Source: Anaerovorax odorimutans
GTDB taxonomy: Bacteria > Bacillota > Clostridia > Peptostreptococcales > Anaerovoracaceae
NCBI RefSeq assembly: GCF_024459955.1
Contig: NZ_JANFXK010000001.1
Coordinates: 248,001-312,000 of the forward strand
Length of the DNA stretch: 64,000 nucleotides
Reading direction: 5' to 3'
Numbering within the stretch: the first letter of the stretch is position 1; each line of letters starts with the position of its first letter. Position numbers and translations under genes: made by a program. Below the pieces are notes generated by a model that did no database searches, was not told the DNA's origin, and worked only from the letters and a program-made list of their open reading frames with translations. Of the stretch, positions 56,254 to 64,000 are shown piece after piece.

Positions 56254-58173
56254 ATGGGAAAAACACTGGCATATAAGATCCTGGAAAACCATCTGGTGAG
56301 CGGCAATCTGACGCCGGGTGAGGAAATCACGATCAAAATTGACCAAACACTGACGCAGGATTCCACGGGAACGATGGTATACCTGCAGCTGGAAGCCATG
56401 GATGTAGACAAGGTACAGACAGAGCTTTCTGTGGCTTACATAGACCACAACACACTGCAGACGGGCTTTGAAAACGCAGATGACCATGCTTTTATCAAGA
56501 GCGTGGCTCAAAGACACGGAGTTCTCTTCTCCAAGCCGGGCAACGGCATCTGTCATCAGCTGCACCTGGAAAACTACGGTAAGCCGGGCAAAACGCTGCT
56601 GGGCTCCGACAGCCACACTCCGACAGGCGGCGGCCTGGGCATGATCGCCATCGGCGCCGGCGGACTGGACGTTGCGGTAGCCATGGCAAAAGGTACATAC
56701 AGCCTGATAGCTCCGAAAGTAATCAAGGTAGAGCTGAAAGGACAGCTGCAGCCCTGGACTTCGGCAAAGGATGTCATCCTCTACGTACTCCAGCAGCTGA
56801 GCGTAAAAGGCGGTGTGGGCAAAATCGTGGAATACACGGGCGAAGGCGTGAAATCCCTCTCCGTAACCGACAGAGCCACCATCACCAACATGGGCGCGGA
56901 GCTGGGCGCGACCACTTCTGTATTTCCCAGTGATGAAAATACACAGGCATATCTCAAATCCCAGGGCAGGGAAGCGGATTACACTCCACTCTGCGCGGAC
57001 GCGGATGCCGTTTACGACCAGGAATTGATCGTAGACCTGAACAGTCTCGCACCGCTGGCTGCACAGCCCCACAGCCCTGACAATGTAGATTCCGTAGCCA
57101 ATATCGGTGAAATCAAAGTTGATCAGGTTGCCATCGGCAGCTGCACCAACTCATCTTATACAGATTTGATGAAGGTTGCCGCGATCCTCAAGGGGAAAAA
57201 GGTACACCCTGACGTAAGTCTTGTTATCTCCCCGGGGTCCAGCAAGATCCTGACAAAGATGGCTGAAAACGGAGCACTGGCCGATATCATCGCCAGCGGA
57301 GCACGTATTATCGAAAACGCCTGCGGCCCCTGCATCGGCATGGGACAGTCTCCCAAATCCGGCGCGGTTTCTCTGAGAACCTTCAACCGTAACTTCAAAG
57401 GCAGATCGGGAACGCTGGACGCTGATGTTTACCTGGTAAGCCCTGAAACTGCCGCGATTTCCGCTGTCACCGGCGTGCTGACCGACGGCAGCAAAACAGT
57501 ACAGGCACTGCCGCAGATCGAAGATACGGACTTTACCTTCAACGATAACTTTATTGTTTATCCGGAAGGTACCAATACGGAAAACACACCGGTAGCCATG
57601 GGACCGAACATCAAACCGTTCCCGAGAAACACTGCCCTGCCGGAAACCGTAGAAGTAACCGTGACGCTTCATGCAGGCGACAATATCACCACAGACGACA
57701 TCATGCCGTCCGATTCCAGACTGCTGCCTTATCGTTCCAACATTCCGCACCTGGCAAACTACTGCTTTGAAAAAGTAGACAACGAATTTGCCGGAAGATG
57801 TAAGGAAGCCGGTTCCTGCGCCATCGTAGGAGGCGACAACTATGGCCAGGGATCCAGCCGGGAGCACGCCGCATTGGCCCCACTGTACCTGGGCGTTAAA
57901 TTCGTAATTGCGAAATCCTTTGCGCGTATTCACCGCTCCAATCTGATTAACAGCGGTATCATGCCTCTGGTATTTGAAGATCCGGCTGATTACGATGATT
58001 TTTCCATCGGCGACAAGCTGGTGATTGAAAACGCACCGCAGCAGGTTAAAGGTGGCACTGTAGAAGTAAAAAACGCAGGCACCGGCAAGGTTTACAAGAC
58101 AAAGACAAACTTCTCCGATCTGGAAATCGCACTGATTTTAAAAGGCGGAAAGATCAATTACATGAAAGGTTAA
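56254..58173 (+). CDS. acn: Aconitate hydratase
   Basis: 639 residues from ATG 56254 (MGKTLAYKILENH), with AAGGAGG 10 nt upstream; the open frame extends 129 nt up across the promoter, so the longer form is rejected. Isomerises citrate to isocitrate. [4Fe-4S] ligands in GSCTNSSYTD and CGPCIGMGQ; active-site HTPTGGGLGM and, in the C-terminal swivel domain, GDNYGQGSSREHAAL. The compact single-chain layout is the short bacterial/mitochondrial-like type common in anaerobes. Followed after 14 bp by icd: the oxidative branch to 2-oxoglutarate for glutamate synthesis. Confidence 0.95.
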   Translation: MGKTLAYKILENHLVSGNLTPGEEITIKIDQTLTQDSTGTMVYLQLEAMDVDKVQTELSVAYIDHNTLQTGFENADDHAFIKSVAQRHGVLFSKPGNGICHQLHLENYGKPGKTLLGSDSHTPTGGGLGMIAIGAGGLDVAVAMAKGTYSLIAPKVIKVELKGQLQPWTSAKDVILYVLQQLSVKGGVGKIVEYTGEGVKSLSVTDRATITNMGAELGATTSVFPSDENTQAYLKSQGREADYTPLCADADAVYDQELIVDLNSLAPLAAQPHSPDNVDSVANIGEIKVDQVAIGSCTNSSYTDLMKVAAILKGKKVHPDVSLVISPGSSKILTKMAENGALADIIASGARIIENACGPCIGMGQSPKSGAVSLRTFNRNFKGRSGTLDADVYLVSPETAAISAVTGVLTDGSKTVQALPQIEDTDFTFNDNFIVYPEGTNTENTPVAMGPNIKPFPRNTALPETVEVTVTLHAGDNITTDDIMPSDSRLLPYRSNIPHLANYCFEKVDNEFAGRCKEAGSCAIVGGDNYGQGSSREHAALAPLYLGVKFVIAKSFARIHRSNLINSGIMPLVFEDPADYDDFSIGDKLVIENAPQQVKGGTVEVKNAGTGKVYKTKTNFSDLEIALILKGGKINYMKG

Positions 58174-58187
58174 AAAGGTGAGATACT

Positions 58188-59318
58188 ATGGAATATGTGA
58201 AAGCATTTGAAACGATCGTAAAAGAGCAGTTGGAGAGAGTTGAGCGGATGAAAACCGCTCCTCAGTCCACGGATTACAAGAGCCTGGACAAGATCATCGT
58301 CGGTATTATCGACGGAGACGGCATCGGCCCTATCATTACCCAGTCCTGCAAGAAGATCATGGAAGAGCTGATGGCTGACGAAATTGCCGCCGGAAAGCTG
58401 GAGCTGAGAGACATCGAGGGACTGACCATTGAAAACAGAGTTGAGAAACTGGAGACGGTTCCTGCCGATGTCCTGGCAGCCGTAAAGGAATGCCACGTGC
58501 TGCTGAAAGGGCCTACCATGACTCCAGGCAAAGGCGATAACATGCCCAATCTGGAAAGCGCCAATGTTAAGCTGAGAAAAGAGCTGGACCTCTTTGCCAA
58601 TGTAAGACCGGTTTCCATTCCGGAAAAGAATATCGACTGGACGTTCTTCAGGGAAAACACTGAGGGAGAATACGCGCTGGGAAGCCAGGGCGTGGACATC
58701 AATGACGATATCTCCATGGACTTTAAGGTTACTACCACCATCGGAACCACTCGTCTGGCCAGAGCCGCTTTTGAATTTGCCAAAGCAAACGGCAACAAGC
58801 GGGTTACCATCGTAACCAAAGCCAACATCATGAAAAAGACAGACGGAAAATTCCTCAGCCTCTGCTACGAAGTTGCGAAAGATTATCCGGAAATTGAGGT
58901 TGACGATTACTACGTTGATATCACAGCGGCCAACCTGATTAAGGAACCGACCAACAGCAAGTTCAACGTGTTCATTCTGCCCAACCTGTACGGCGATATC
59001 ATTACTGACGAAGCTGCGCAGATCCAGGGCGGCGTAGGCACGGCCGGCAGCATCAACCAGGGCGGGCGCTACGCTATGTTCGAAGCCATCCACGGTTCTG
59101 CTCCAAGAATGATCTCCGAAGGAAGAGGCCAGTACGCCAACCCTTCCAGCATCGTAAGAGCCGGAGCCATGCTGCTGAGACACATCGGCTATCAGGATCA
59201 GGCGGCAGCGCTGGACAAGGCTCTGGATGAAGCGCTGGAAGCTCTCAACATGACATCCAACAATACAGGAAATTCCACTGACGATTTCACAAAGTTCGTA
59301 ATCGAACACCTGAAATAA
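58188..59318 (+). CDS. icd: Isocitrate dehydrogenase, isocitrate/isopropylmalate family
   Basis: 376 residues. Oxidative decarboxylation of isocitrate to 2-oxoglutarate. Motifs: IDGDGIGPI near residue 41, substrate Arg region LRKELDLFANVRPV, FRENTEGEYALG, the Mg2+-binding YGDIITDEAAQIQGGVG and the cofactor loop EAIHGSAP. The helical N-terminal 30 residues (KAFETIVKEQLERVERM) are an extension. IDH rather than 3-isopropylmalate dehydrogenase is favoured by coupling to aconitase 14 bp upstream. NAD use is likely from the family branch, not proven. Confidence 0.9.
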   Translation: MEYVKAFETIVKEQLERVERMKTAPQSTDYKSLDKIIVGIIDGDGIGPIITQSCKKIMEELMADEIAAGKLELRDIEGLTIENRVEKLETVPADVLAAVKECHVLLKGPTMTPGKGDNMPNLESANVKLRKELDLFANVRPVSIPEKNIDWTFFRENTEGEYALGSQGVDINDDISMDFKVTTTIGTTRLARAAFEFAKANGNKRVTIVTKANIMKKTDGKFLSLCYEVAKDYPEIEVDDYYVDITAANLIKEPTNSKFNVFILPNLYGDIITDEAAQIQGGVGTAGSINQGGRYAMFEAIHGSAPRMISEGRGQYANPSSIVRAGAMLLRHIGYQDQAAALDKALDEALEALNMTSNNTGNSTDDFTKFVIEHLK

Positions 59319-59353
59319 TAAAGCAATTTCCTATACGATAAAAGGAGACAGTT

Positions 59354-60013
59354 ATGGTACTCTACAAGCATTCTGATGATCCGAAATCAAATGCGCCAAT
59401 TTCCAGCAATCTGTTTTCACAGCTGCAAAGAGATATTCTGACCGGGAAGCTTGCTCCCGGTCAGAAACTTACTGAGCAGGCGATCTGCAAGGAATACAAG
59501 GTGAGCCGTACTCCTGTGCGCGAAGCTCTGCGTCAGTTGGAGACCGAGGGGCTGGTGGAAAATATCCTCAACCGGGGCTCTTTTGTTATCGGTCTGTCAC
59601 AGCAGGATTTTGAGGACATGTTCGAGCTTCGAAAGGCATACGAGATCCAGGCCGTCAAATGGGCCATCGAACGGATCACAGACGACGAAATGGAGGCGCT
59701 GGAAGAGACTTTCGAATTCATGGAGTTCTACACGCTGCGAAACGATGTTGATAAAATGCTCACTATAAATGCCGGGTTTCACCAGATCATTTACGAAGCA
59801 TCGCATAACCGCATGCTGAGGCAGCTCCTTTCTTCCTACCAGATCTATTTCAAGTATCGGTCCCAGGAAGACATCTATGCCGATGACTATCTGACGACTG
59901 TGTTGGAAGAACATCGCATGATCTTCAAAGCCTTTACGGAAAAAGACGCCGAGGCCGGAGCGGAAGCGATGGAGCGGCATATTGACAATTCCAAAAAAAG
60001 AAGATGTAAATAA
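59354..60013 (+). CDS. GntR-family regulator, FadR/FCD type
   Basis: 219 residues. N-terminal winged HTH (about 18-83: LTEQAICKEYKVSRTPVREALRQLETEGLV) and an all-helical FCD effector domain (about 92-215) with the usual metal-binding pattern of acidic and His residues (NAGFHQIIYEASHN, ALEEHRMIFKA-like). FCD domains commonly bind carboxylic acids. It lies 35 bp after icd with AAAGGAG upstream and probably regulates acn-icd through the TTGTATACAA site at 56143; citrate or a related acid would be a logical effector. Effector and target are inferred. Confidence 0.9.
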   Translation: MVLYKHSDDPKSNAPISSNLFSQLQRDILTGKLAPGQKLTEQAICKEYKVSRTPVREALRQLETEGLVENILNRGSFVIGLSQQDFEDMFELRKAYEIQAVKWAIERITDDEMEALEETFEFMEFYTLRNDVDKMLTINAGFHQIIYEASHNRMLRQLLSSYQIYFKYRSQEDIYADDYLTTVLEEHRMIFKAFTEKDAEAGAEAMERHIDNSKKRRCK

Positions 60014-60082
60014 ACAGAAAACTGTGATAAAATAAGTTAATCCGGTATTGCTTGTGTATAAAAGAAGAAGGGGGAATTTTTT

Positions 60083-60550
60083 ATGACAATCTTTGGAGTC
60101 ACCCTGAGCGCAGCGATTATCTGGCTGATTATAGCAGCTGTCTGCGGTCTGATTGAAGCGGCTACCATGGGACTTACTACCATCTGGTTTACCGGCGGCG
60201 CGATTATCGCATCCGTTGTAGCCATGGCCAGATTTTCCGTGTTGGTACAGGTTATTGTTTTCCTCGTTGTCTCCGTACTGCTCATCTATTTCACCAGGCC
60301 TCTGGCCAAGAAAAAACTAAAGGTGGGAAATGAAAAAACCAACGTGGATGCCTTAGCCGGCAAAGAGGCAATCGTAACACAAACGATTCAGCCGTTTGGC
60401 GCCGGTCAGGCAAAAGTGGACGGACTTACATGGACGGCTGTGGCAAAGGAAGCCCATGCTACGATCGAAAGCGGAACAACGGTCGTGATCGACCGCGTAG
60501 AAGGCGTGAAGCTGATCGTCTCTCCTTCTGAAGAACAGAGTTTAAAATAA
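60083..60550 (+). CDS. NfeD-like membrane protein
   Basis: 155 residues, the short NfeD form without protease domain. Three hydrophobic helices (about 5-25, 32-48, 52-72) and a C-terminal OB-fold domain (about 90-150; LAGKEAIVTQTIQPFGAGQAKVDGLTWTAVA). AGAAGAAGGGGG precedes the ATG. Sits 12 bp before an SPFH gene; the pair is the classic NfeD-stomatin operon thought to organise membrane microdomains. Confidence 0.9.
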   Translation: MTIFGVTLSAAIIWLIIAAVCGLIEAATMGLTTIWFTGGAIIASVVAMARFSVLVQVIVFLVVSVLLIYFTRPLAKKKLKVGNEKTNVDALAGKEAIVTQTIQPFGAGQAKVDGLTWTAVAKEAHATIESGTTVVIDRVEGVKLIVSPSEEQSLK

Positions 60551-60562
60551 AAGGAGGATCTT

Positions 60563-61531
60563 ATGAATACTGTTATGTCCATCATTGCTCCGATCATCCT
60601 GATCGTACTGGTCATTTGGCTGATCGTGACGAATATTCGCATTGTGCCGCAGGCGCATGCTTACGTTCTGGAACGTCTGGGTGCCTATCACAGTACCTGG
60701 CAGGTAGGCCTTCACTTTAAAATTCCGCTCATCGACAAAGTAGCGCGAAAAGTTTCCTTAAAGGAACATGTTATCGACTTCCCGCCGCAGCCGGTGATTA
60801 CGAAAGATAATGTAACCATTGAGATTGACACGGTCGTATATTTTCAGATTACTGACCCCAAGCTGTACGCCTATGGTGTGGAAAACCCAATGGCCGCCAT
60901 TGAAAATCTCTCAGCCACCACCCTCCGTAACATTATCGGAGAGCTGGAGCTGGACGGAACCTTGACCAGCCGAGAACACATCAATGGCAAGATCCGTATC
61001 GTTCTGGATGAAGCTACGGACGCATGGGGAATCAAAATCAACCGTGTGGAAGTAAAGAATATCAATCCTCCCCGCGATATCCAAATGGCCATGGAAAAGC
61101 AGATGCGTGCTGAGCGTGAACGGCGTGAATCCATCCTGCGTGCGGAAGGCGAAAAGAAATCCGCCATCCTCATCGCCGAGGGTAACAAGGAAGCAGTCAT
61201 TCTGGAAGCAGAAGCGGCCAAGCAGTCCGCTATCCGAGAGGCTGAAGGTAAGGCGGAAGCGATCCGTATGGTGCAGCAAGCAACAGCCGACGGTCTGCGT
61301 ATGCTCTCCGAGTCAGAGCCGACACAGGAAGTTCTGACCATCCAGAGTCTGGACGCCTTTAAGGCCGCTGCCGACGGAAAAGCAACTAAGATCATCATTC
61401 CATCAGAGATTCAGGGAATTGCCGGTTTGGCCAGCTCCCTGGCGGAATTGGTTCAATCTCCGGTTGCCGCTCCGGCGCCGGTCAAAAGACCGCCTGCAAA
61501 GCCAGCGGTAAAAACGGAAGAAAAACAATAG
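60563..61531 (+). CDS. SPFH/stomatin-like protein (QmcA type)
   Basis: 322 residues. One N-terminal membrane helix (about 7-27), SPFH domain (about 28-190; RIVPQAHAYVLERLGAY, TVVYFQITDPKLYAYGVENP), then a long Ala/Glu-rich coiled coil (about 180-260; RAEGEKKSAILIAEGNKEAV) and a Pro-rich tail (APAPVKRPPAKPAVK). Oligomerises on the membrane inner face and partners NfeD. AAAGGAGGA ribosome site. Confidence 0.93.
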   Translation: MNTVMSIIAPIILIVLVIWLIVTNIRIVPQAHAYVLERLGAYHSTWQVGLHFKIPLIDKVARKVSLKEHVIDFPPQPVITKDNVTIEIDTVVYFQITDPKLYAYGVENPMAAIENLSATTLRNIIGELELDGTLTSREHINGKIRIVLDEATDAWGIKINRVEVKNINPPRDIQMAMEKQMRAERERRESILRAEGEKKSAILIAEGNKEAVILEAEAAKQSAIREAEGKAEAIRMVQQATADGLRMLSESEPTQEVLTIQSLDAFKAAADGKATKIIIPSEIQGIAGLASSLAELVQSPVAAPAPVKRPPAKPAVKTEEKQ

Positions 61532-61546
61532 CATATCGTTAATCAG

Positions 61547-61592
61547 AGGCCGTCGTGATAAGGAGCAAAACTCTTAGCGCGGCGGCCTTTTT
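61547..61592 (+). terminator. Terminator after SPFH gene
   Basis: AGGCCGTCGTG pairs with CGCGGCGGCCT (with G-U pairs), followed by five T, 16 nt past the stop. Confidence 0.8.
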
Positions 61593-61749
61593 CATGCTCT
61601 TAAAAGGCTGTTTTTTCCATGAAAAAAGCAAACCGCTTCACATCTGCGTATTTGCTTAAAAGTTGGGTCCTTTTAAATTGTTTCTACCTCCTCCGATAGG
61701 CAGGCGGTCGCTGCTCTCATTTGCCGGTCCCACCCGGCGGCAGCCTTTC

Positions 61750-62904
61750 TCAATCTCTCAGATAGCCTTCTACTACTGCCTGATCCAGTTTTATCATCTC
61801 AGCAATCTGCTCCTTTGACATACCGCTGGCTCGCATCTTTCTCACCAGATCGCGTTCCACCTTTTCCTTTGCTTCGGACAGCTGCCGCTCGCGATTAGCC
61901 AGCTGCGTTTCCTTATCTGCCAGTTGGCTCTCTTTGTCGACCAATTGTGTTTCCTTATCGGTCAGCTCCATTTCCTTACCTGCCAGTTGATTCTCCTTTT
62001 CAGTTAGCTGCGTTTCCTTGTCTGTCAGCTGATTCTCCTTACCTGCCAGTTGCGTTTCCTTGTCTGTCAGCTGATTCTCCTTACCTGCCAACTGGGTCTC
62101 CTTACCCGCCAACTGGGTCTCCTTACCCGCCAGCTGGGTTTCTTTTTCAATGCACTCTTTTTCTCTGCGGGCCCACTGACGTTCCCTGCAGGCCTGCTGC
62201 AGCAAAAACTTGTCCCTGGCAAGGGCTTCCTCACGAATGATTTCATCAGCCGTAGCCTTTTTTAGCAATCTCTCCGTCATTTGAATCTCCTTTCCTCCCT
62301 GTGCTTTCAGTTCGGAAAGATATGCGGCCTGCTGCGGGTCACCCGCATATCTCAGATACTCAAGGTATCGTTCCAGCTCCGTAAGCTGGCTGACCGGCCG
62401 CCTGTCAGGATTGACTTTGGGTAATTCCAGGTAATGCATCTCCATTAAATCAGTCAGAGAAAAATGTTCCTGAATCTCCTCAATGCCAAATTGGCAATGA
62501 TAGCGCCGTGTCCACTCAAACAGGGAAAAATCCACAATAAAGATACTGATTGTTTTTTTCATCATACCATATTTCTGCCCGCTTTCCAATGCCTCAGTAA
62601 TCATCCCTCCATGATAATAAATATTCCGTGGGATAAAGTCCTCGTCATAGAGCAGCTGGATCTCCAAATCCAGCAGTTCCCCTTGCATCGTCTCCCCTTT
62701 TATATCGAGAACCGATTCTTTTTGCGACGCGATTTTACGTAAGTTAAAGGAATTTTTGTAATCAATCTTCCTAATGGGATCCTCTTTCCGATCCAGGATC
62801 AAATTGAGTACGGCGATTAGCGCTTGCTTGCATTCTTCGTTTTCTCTCCCGTACACAGCTTTAAAAATTACATCATTTTTCAAATTTAGTGCAATGATAT
62901 TCAT
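61750..62904 (-). CDS. Rpn-family PD-(D/E)XK nuclease with heptad minisatellite
   Basis: 384 residues. The N-terminal nuclease domain of the Rpn/transposase-like family has NDVIFKAVYG, VLDIKGETMQGELLDLEIQL (acidic and Glu-x-Gln active-site pattern, about residues 66-86), PRNIYYHGGMI and later LELPK and LEYLRYA. Residues about 255-345 are 13 seven-residue repeats of (E/K)xQLAxK type (ETQLAGK, ENQLTDK) forming a predicted coiled coil. The tail MRASGMSKEQIAEMIKLDQAVVEGYL resembles the small helical domain at the end of many Rpn proteins. GGGGG lies immediately before the ATG, unusually close. Intact, unlike the copy at 7.1 kb. Confidence 0.85.
   Translation of the reverse strand: MNIIALNLKNDVIFKAVYGRENEECKQALIAVLNLILDRKEDPIRKIDYKNSFNLRKIASQKESVLDIKGETMQGELLDLEIQLLYDEDFIPRNIYYHGGMITEALESGQKYGMMKKTISIFIVDFSLFEWTRRYHCQFGIEEIQEHFSLTDLMEMHYLELPKVNPDRRPVSQLTELERYLEYLRYAGDPQQAAYLSELKAQGGKEIQMTERLLKKATADEIIREEALARDKFLLQQACRERQWARREKECIEKETQLAGKETQLAGKETQLAGKENQLTDKETQLAGKENQLTDKETQLTEKENQLAGKEMELTDKETQLVDKESQLADKETQLANRERQLSEAKEKVERDLVRKMRASGMSKEQIAEMIKLDQAVVEGYLRD
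61870..62142 (-). repeat. 21-bp coding minisatellite in the Rpn gene
   Basis: Thirteen consecutive 21-bp units encode heptads from ETQLAGK to ERQLSEA. The first eight or so are nearly identical in DNA; later units are more diverged. Length change in multiples of 21 bp would keep the frame. Confidence 0.85.
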
Positions 62905-63331
62905 CCCCCTTTCCGTTTAATAAATGTAGTATATCACGCAGTCTCCATTTTGTAAATATATTACAGTTATTTTTTTCCATTTCATATGAATATCTTTGCA
63001 GCGGGTTCTGATGAATTGCGGTTTGCGCAGTGTGCAAAGGCGAGCCAAAAAGAAGGCGTAAACCATGAGAAACGTAACTTTGGCCGCAACGCAGATGAGA
63101 AAAAACTTCCTCACCAGAGGGTCATTGCAGGGAGATGGCAAAACACCCACTGCCTGAACGAAGCCATTTTCTATGCGGCCTGCACATTTTCTCTTGATCC
63201 TATACATTTGCTTGTCAGCCAAATTGTGTTACAATATATCTCAGAAGCTGTTCCAGCAGTTTCATTCTGCTGCACGTCAGTTTTCTTTCAGGGGAGATGT
63301 GTGTATCAATAACAGGAAAGAAGGTTGTTAA
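62905..63331. other. Intergenic stretch without recognisable gene
   Basis: 427 bp between the divergent Rpn and lipoprotein genes. Short frames exist on both strands but lack ribosome sites and family features. A weak promoter for the lipoprotein gene may be TTGCTT (63208-63213) and TACAAT (63230-63235), 16-nt spacer. Confidence 0.4.
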
Positions 63332-63928
63332 ATGAAGAAAATTGTTTGCATTATGACTGCGCTTTGCCTGCTCCTTGGCATTACGGCCTGCGCCGGCGGA
63401 AGCAGCAAAGAGAAAAATACGTCAGGTTCCAAAGCCGGCTCGGATGGAGACAGTCAATACACGATGGACGATGTCTCTTACGCTGTCATGGCTGAAACAG
63501 TTGACGGCGACATGCGTATCACAGATGTCAAGGAGGCATCCGGCAGCTATCTGATCGGGCTGATCGATGCGACCAATACCGGAGATTCCAGCGGTGCTAT
63601 GAGTGTTACCATGACAAAAGAGCAGTATGACAATCAGATCAAAGGAAAAAAGAAAGTAAAATGCGATGCGAAAAAAACAGTGTTTCTTGTACTGTGCAAC
63701 GAGACAGACAGGGAAACCTATAAAGCGCTCGCTTTTGAATATACCTTTGTTAAGACTTCTCTGGATACGGAGGATGCCAACAAGGATTATATGGATCGGG
63801 AGATGGCGACTCTTGTTTTAAAGGACCTGAACAGCCAGGAAAGCACCGAGAAGGCAAACCACTTGTGCACCATAACCGATCAGAACGAATTTGATCTTTA
63901 CAGGAGCCCCTTTCATCCTGTCGATTAA
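63332..63928 (+). CDS. Lipoprotein of unknown function
   Basis: 198 residues. Lipoprotein signal peptide 1-19 with lipobox GITAC (Cys20), followed by a Gly/Ser/Lys linker (GGSSKEKNTSGSKAG). A beta/alpha domain of about 150 residues follows (VSYAVMAETVDGDMRITDVKEASGSYLIGLIDATNTG...), with a KKKVKCDAKKTVFLVLCNE strand pair. No named family recognised. GAAAGAAGG lies upstream. The final 72 bases of the window after it hold no visible gene. Confidence 0.8.
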   Translation: MKKIVCIMTALCLLLGITACAGGSSKEKNTSGSKAGSDGDSQYTMDDVSYAVMAETVDGDMRITDVKEASGSYLIGLIDATNTGDSSGAMSVTMTKEQYDNQIKGKKKVKCDAKKTVFLVLCNETDRETYKALAFEYTFVKTSLDTEDANKDYMDREMATLVLKDLNSQESTEKANHLCTITDQNEFDLYRSPFHPVD

Positions 63929-64000
63929 TCCGGTTTCAGCGTTTTTAAAGAGTATACATCTTCCCTGATCAATGCCGCTTTGCGGCTTAAGTTCCGTCTG

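Noticed and set aside
62917-63222. 101-codon minus-strand frame near the window end
   Set aside because: No ribosome site, no recognisable family, overlapping open frame on the other strand.

Overview
The window (about 50% G+C by eye) reads as a chromosomal segment of an anaerobic, low-to-mid GC Gram-positive bacterium of class Clostridia. Evidence: SipW/TasA-type secretion, Cna-B/SpaA and BIG2/FN3 surface proteins, a membrane pyrophosphatase, a sigma-54 gene heading a gap-pgk-tpiA-eno-secG cluster, and strong AAGGAGG ribosome sites. A gut-type Clostridia (for example Anaerovoracaceae) is plausible, but this is inference.

Layout. 1-1752 is the 5' part of rnr (RNase R), cut by the window edge. 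1.8-6.0 kb holds a small lipoprotein and an MMPL/RND exporter with its heptad-repeat partner. 6.0-7.1 kb is gene-free repeat DNA. 7.1-8.2 kb is an Rpn-type nuclease gene broken by a 4-bp duplication. 8.2-26.5 kb carries four large secreted BIG2/FN3/beta-helix surface proteins, all on the minus strand. 26.8-35.5 kb is a six-gene minus-strand operon: a giant Cna-B/SpaA adhesin, a second Cna-B protein, three TasA-like SipW substrates and the signal peptidase SipW. 35.7-45.6 kb is a core block: hppA, secG, eno, tpiA, pgk, a 1.5-kb tandem repeat array, gap and rpoN. 45.6-52.4 kb holds trmL, hom, a SEC-C protein, a ProX-type editing protein, nth, an NCS1 permease and dihydropyrimidinase. 52.8-56.0 kb holds a diguanylate cyclase, a membrane protein, a J-domain protein and a DUF5685 protein. 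56.2-61.5 kb holds aconitase, isocitrate dehydrogenase, a GntR regulator and an NfeD/SPFH pair. 61.7-63.9 kb holds an Rpn nuclease with a minisatellite and a lipoprotein.

The most striking signal is a promoter cassette that recurs upstream of the large surface-protein genes at about 15.5, 20.75 and 26.75 kb. It has three GTTACAT half-sites at fixed spacing, exactly 32 nt from the -35, then an A-tract, TTGACA, a run of ten G inside the -35/-10 spacer, and TAGTATA. A leader with an intrinsic-terminator hairpin follows, before the start codon. This looks like a shared regulon with slippage-prone (phase-variable) promoters plus attenuation. A fourth cassette at 8.4 kb has the same half-sites but a 17-nt spacer without the G run. 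It is fused directly to the conserved 3' segment and a terminator, as if the whole coding sequence had been lost.

The second notable signal is a dispersed intergenic repeat family: one copy near 6.0 kb, three 444-bp tandem units at 41.5-42.8 kb between gap and pgk, and one inverted partial copy at 52.6 kb.

The surface-protein island lies between secG and rnr, genes that are commonly neighbours in Firmicutes, so it may be an insertion into a conserved core cluster.
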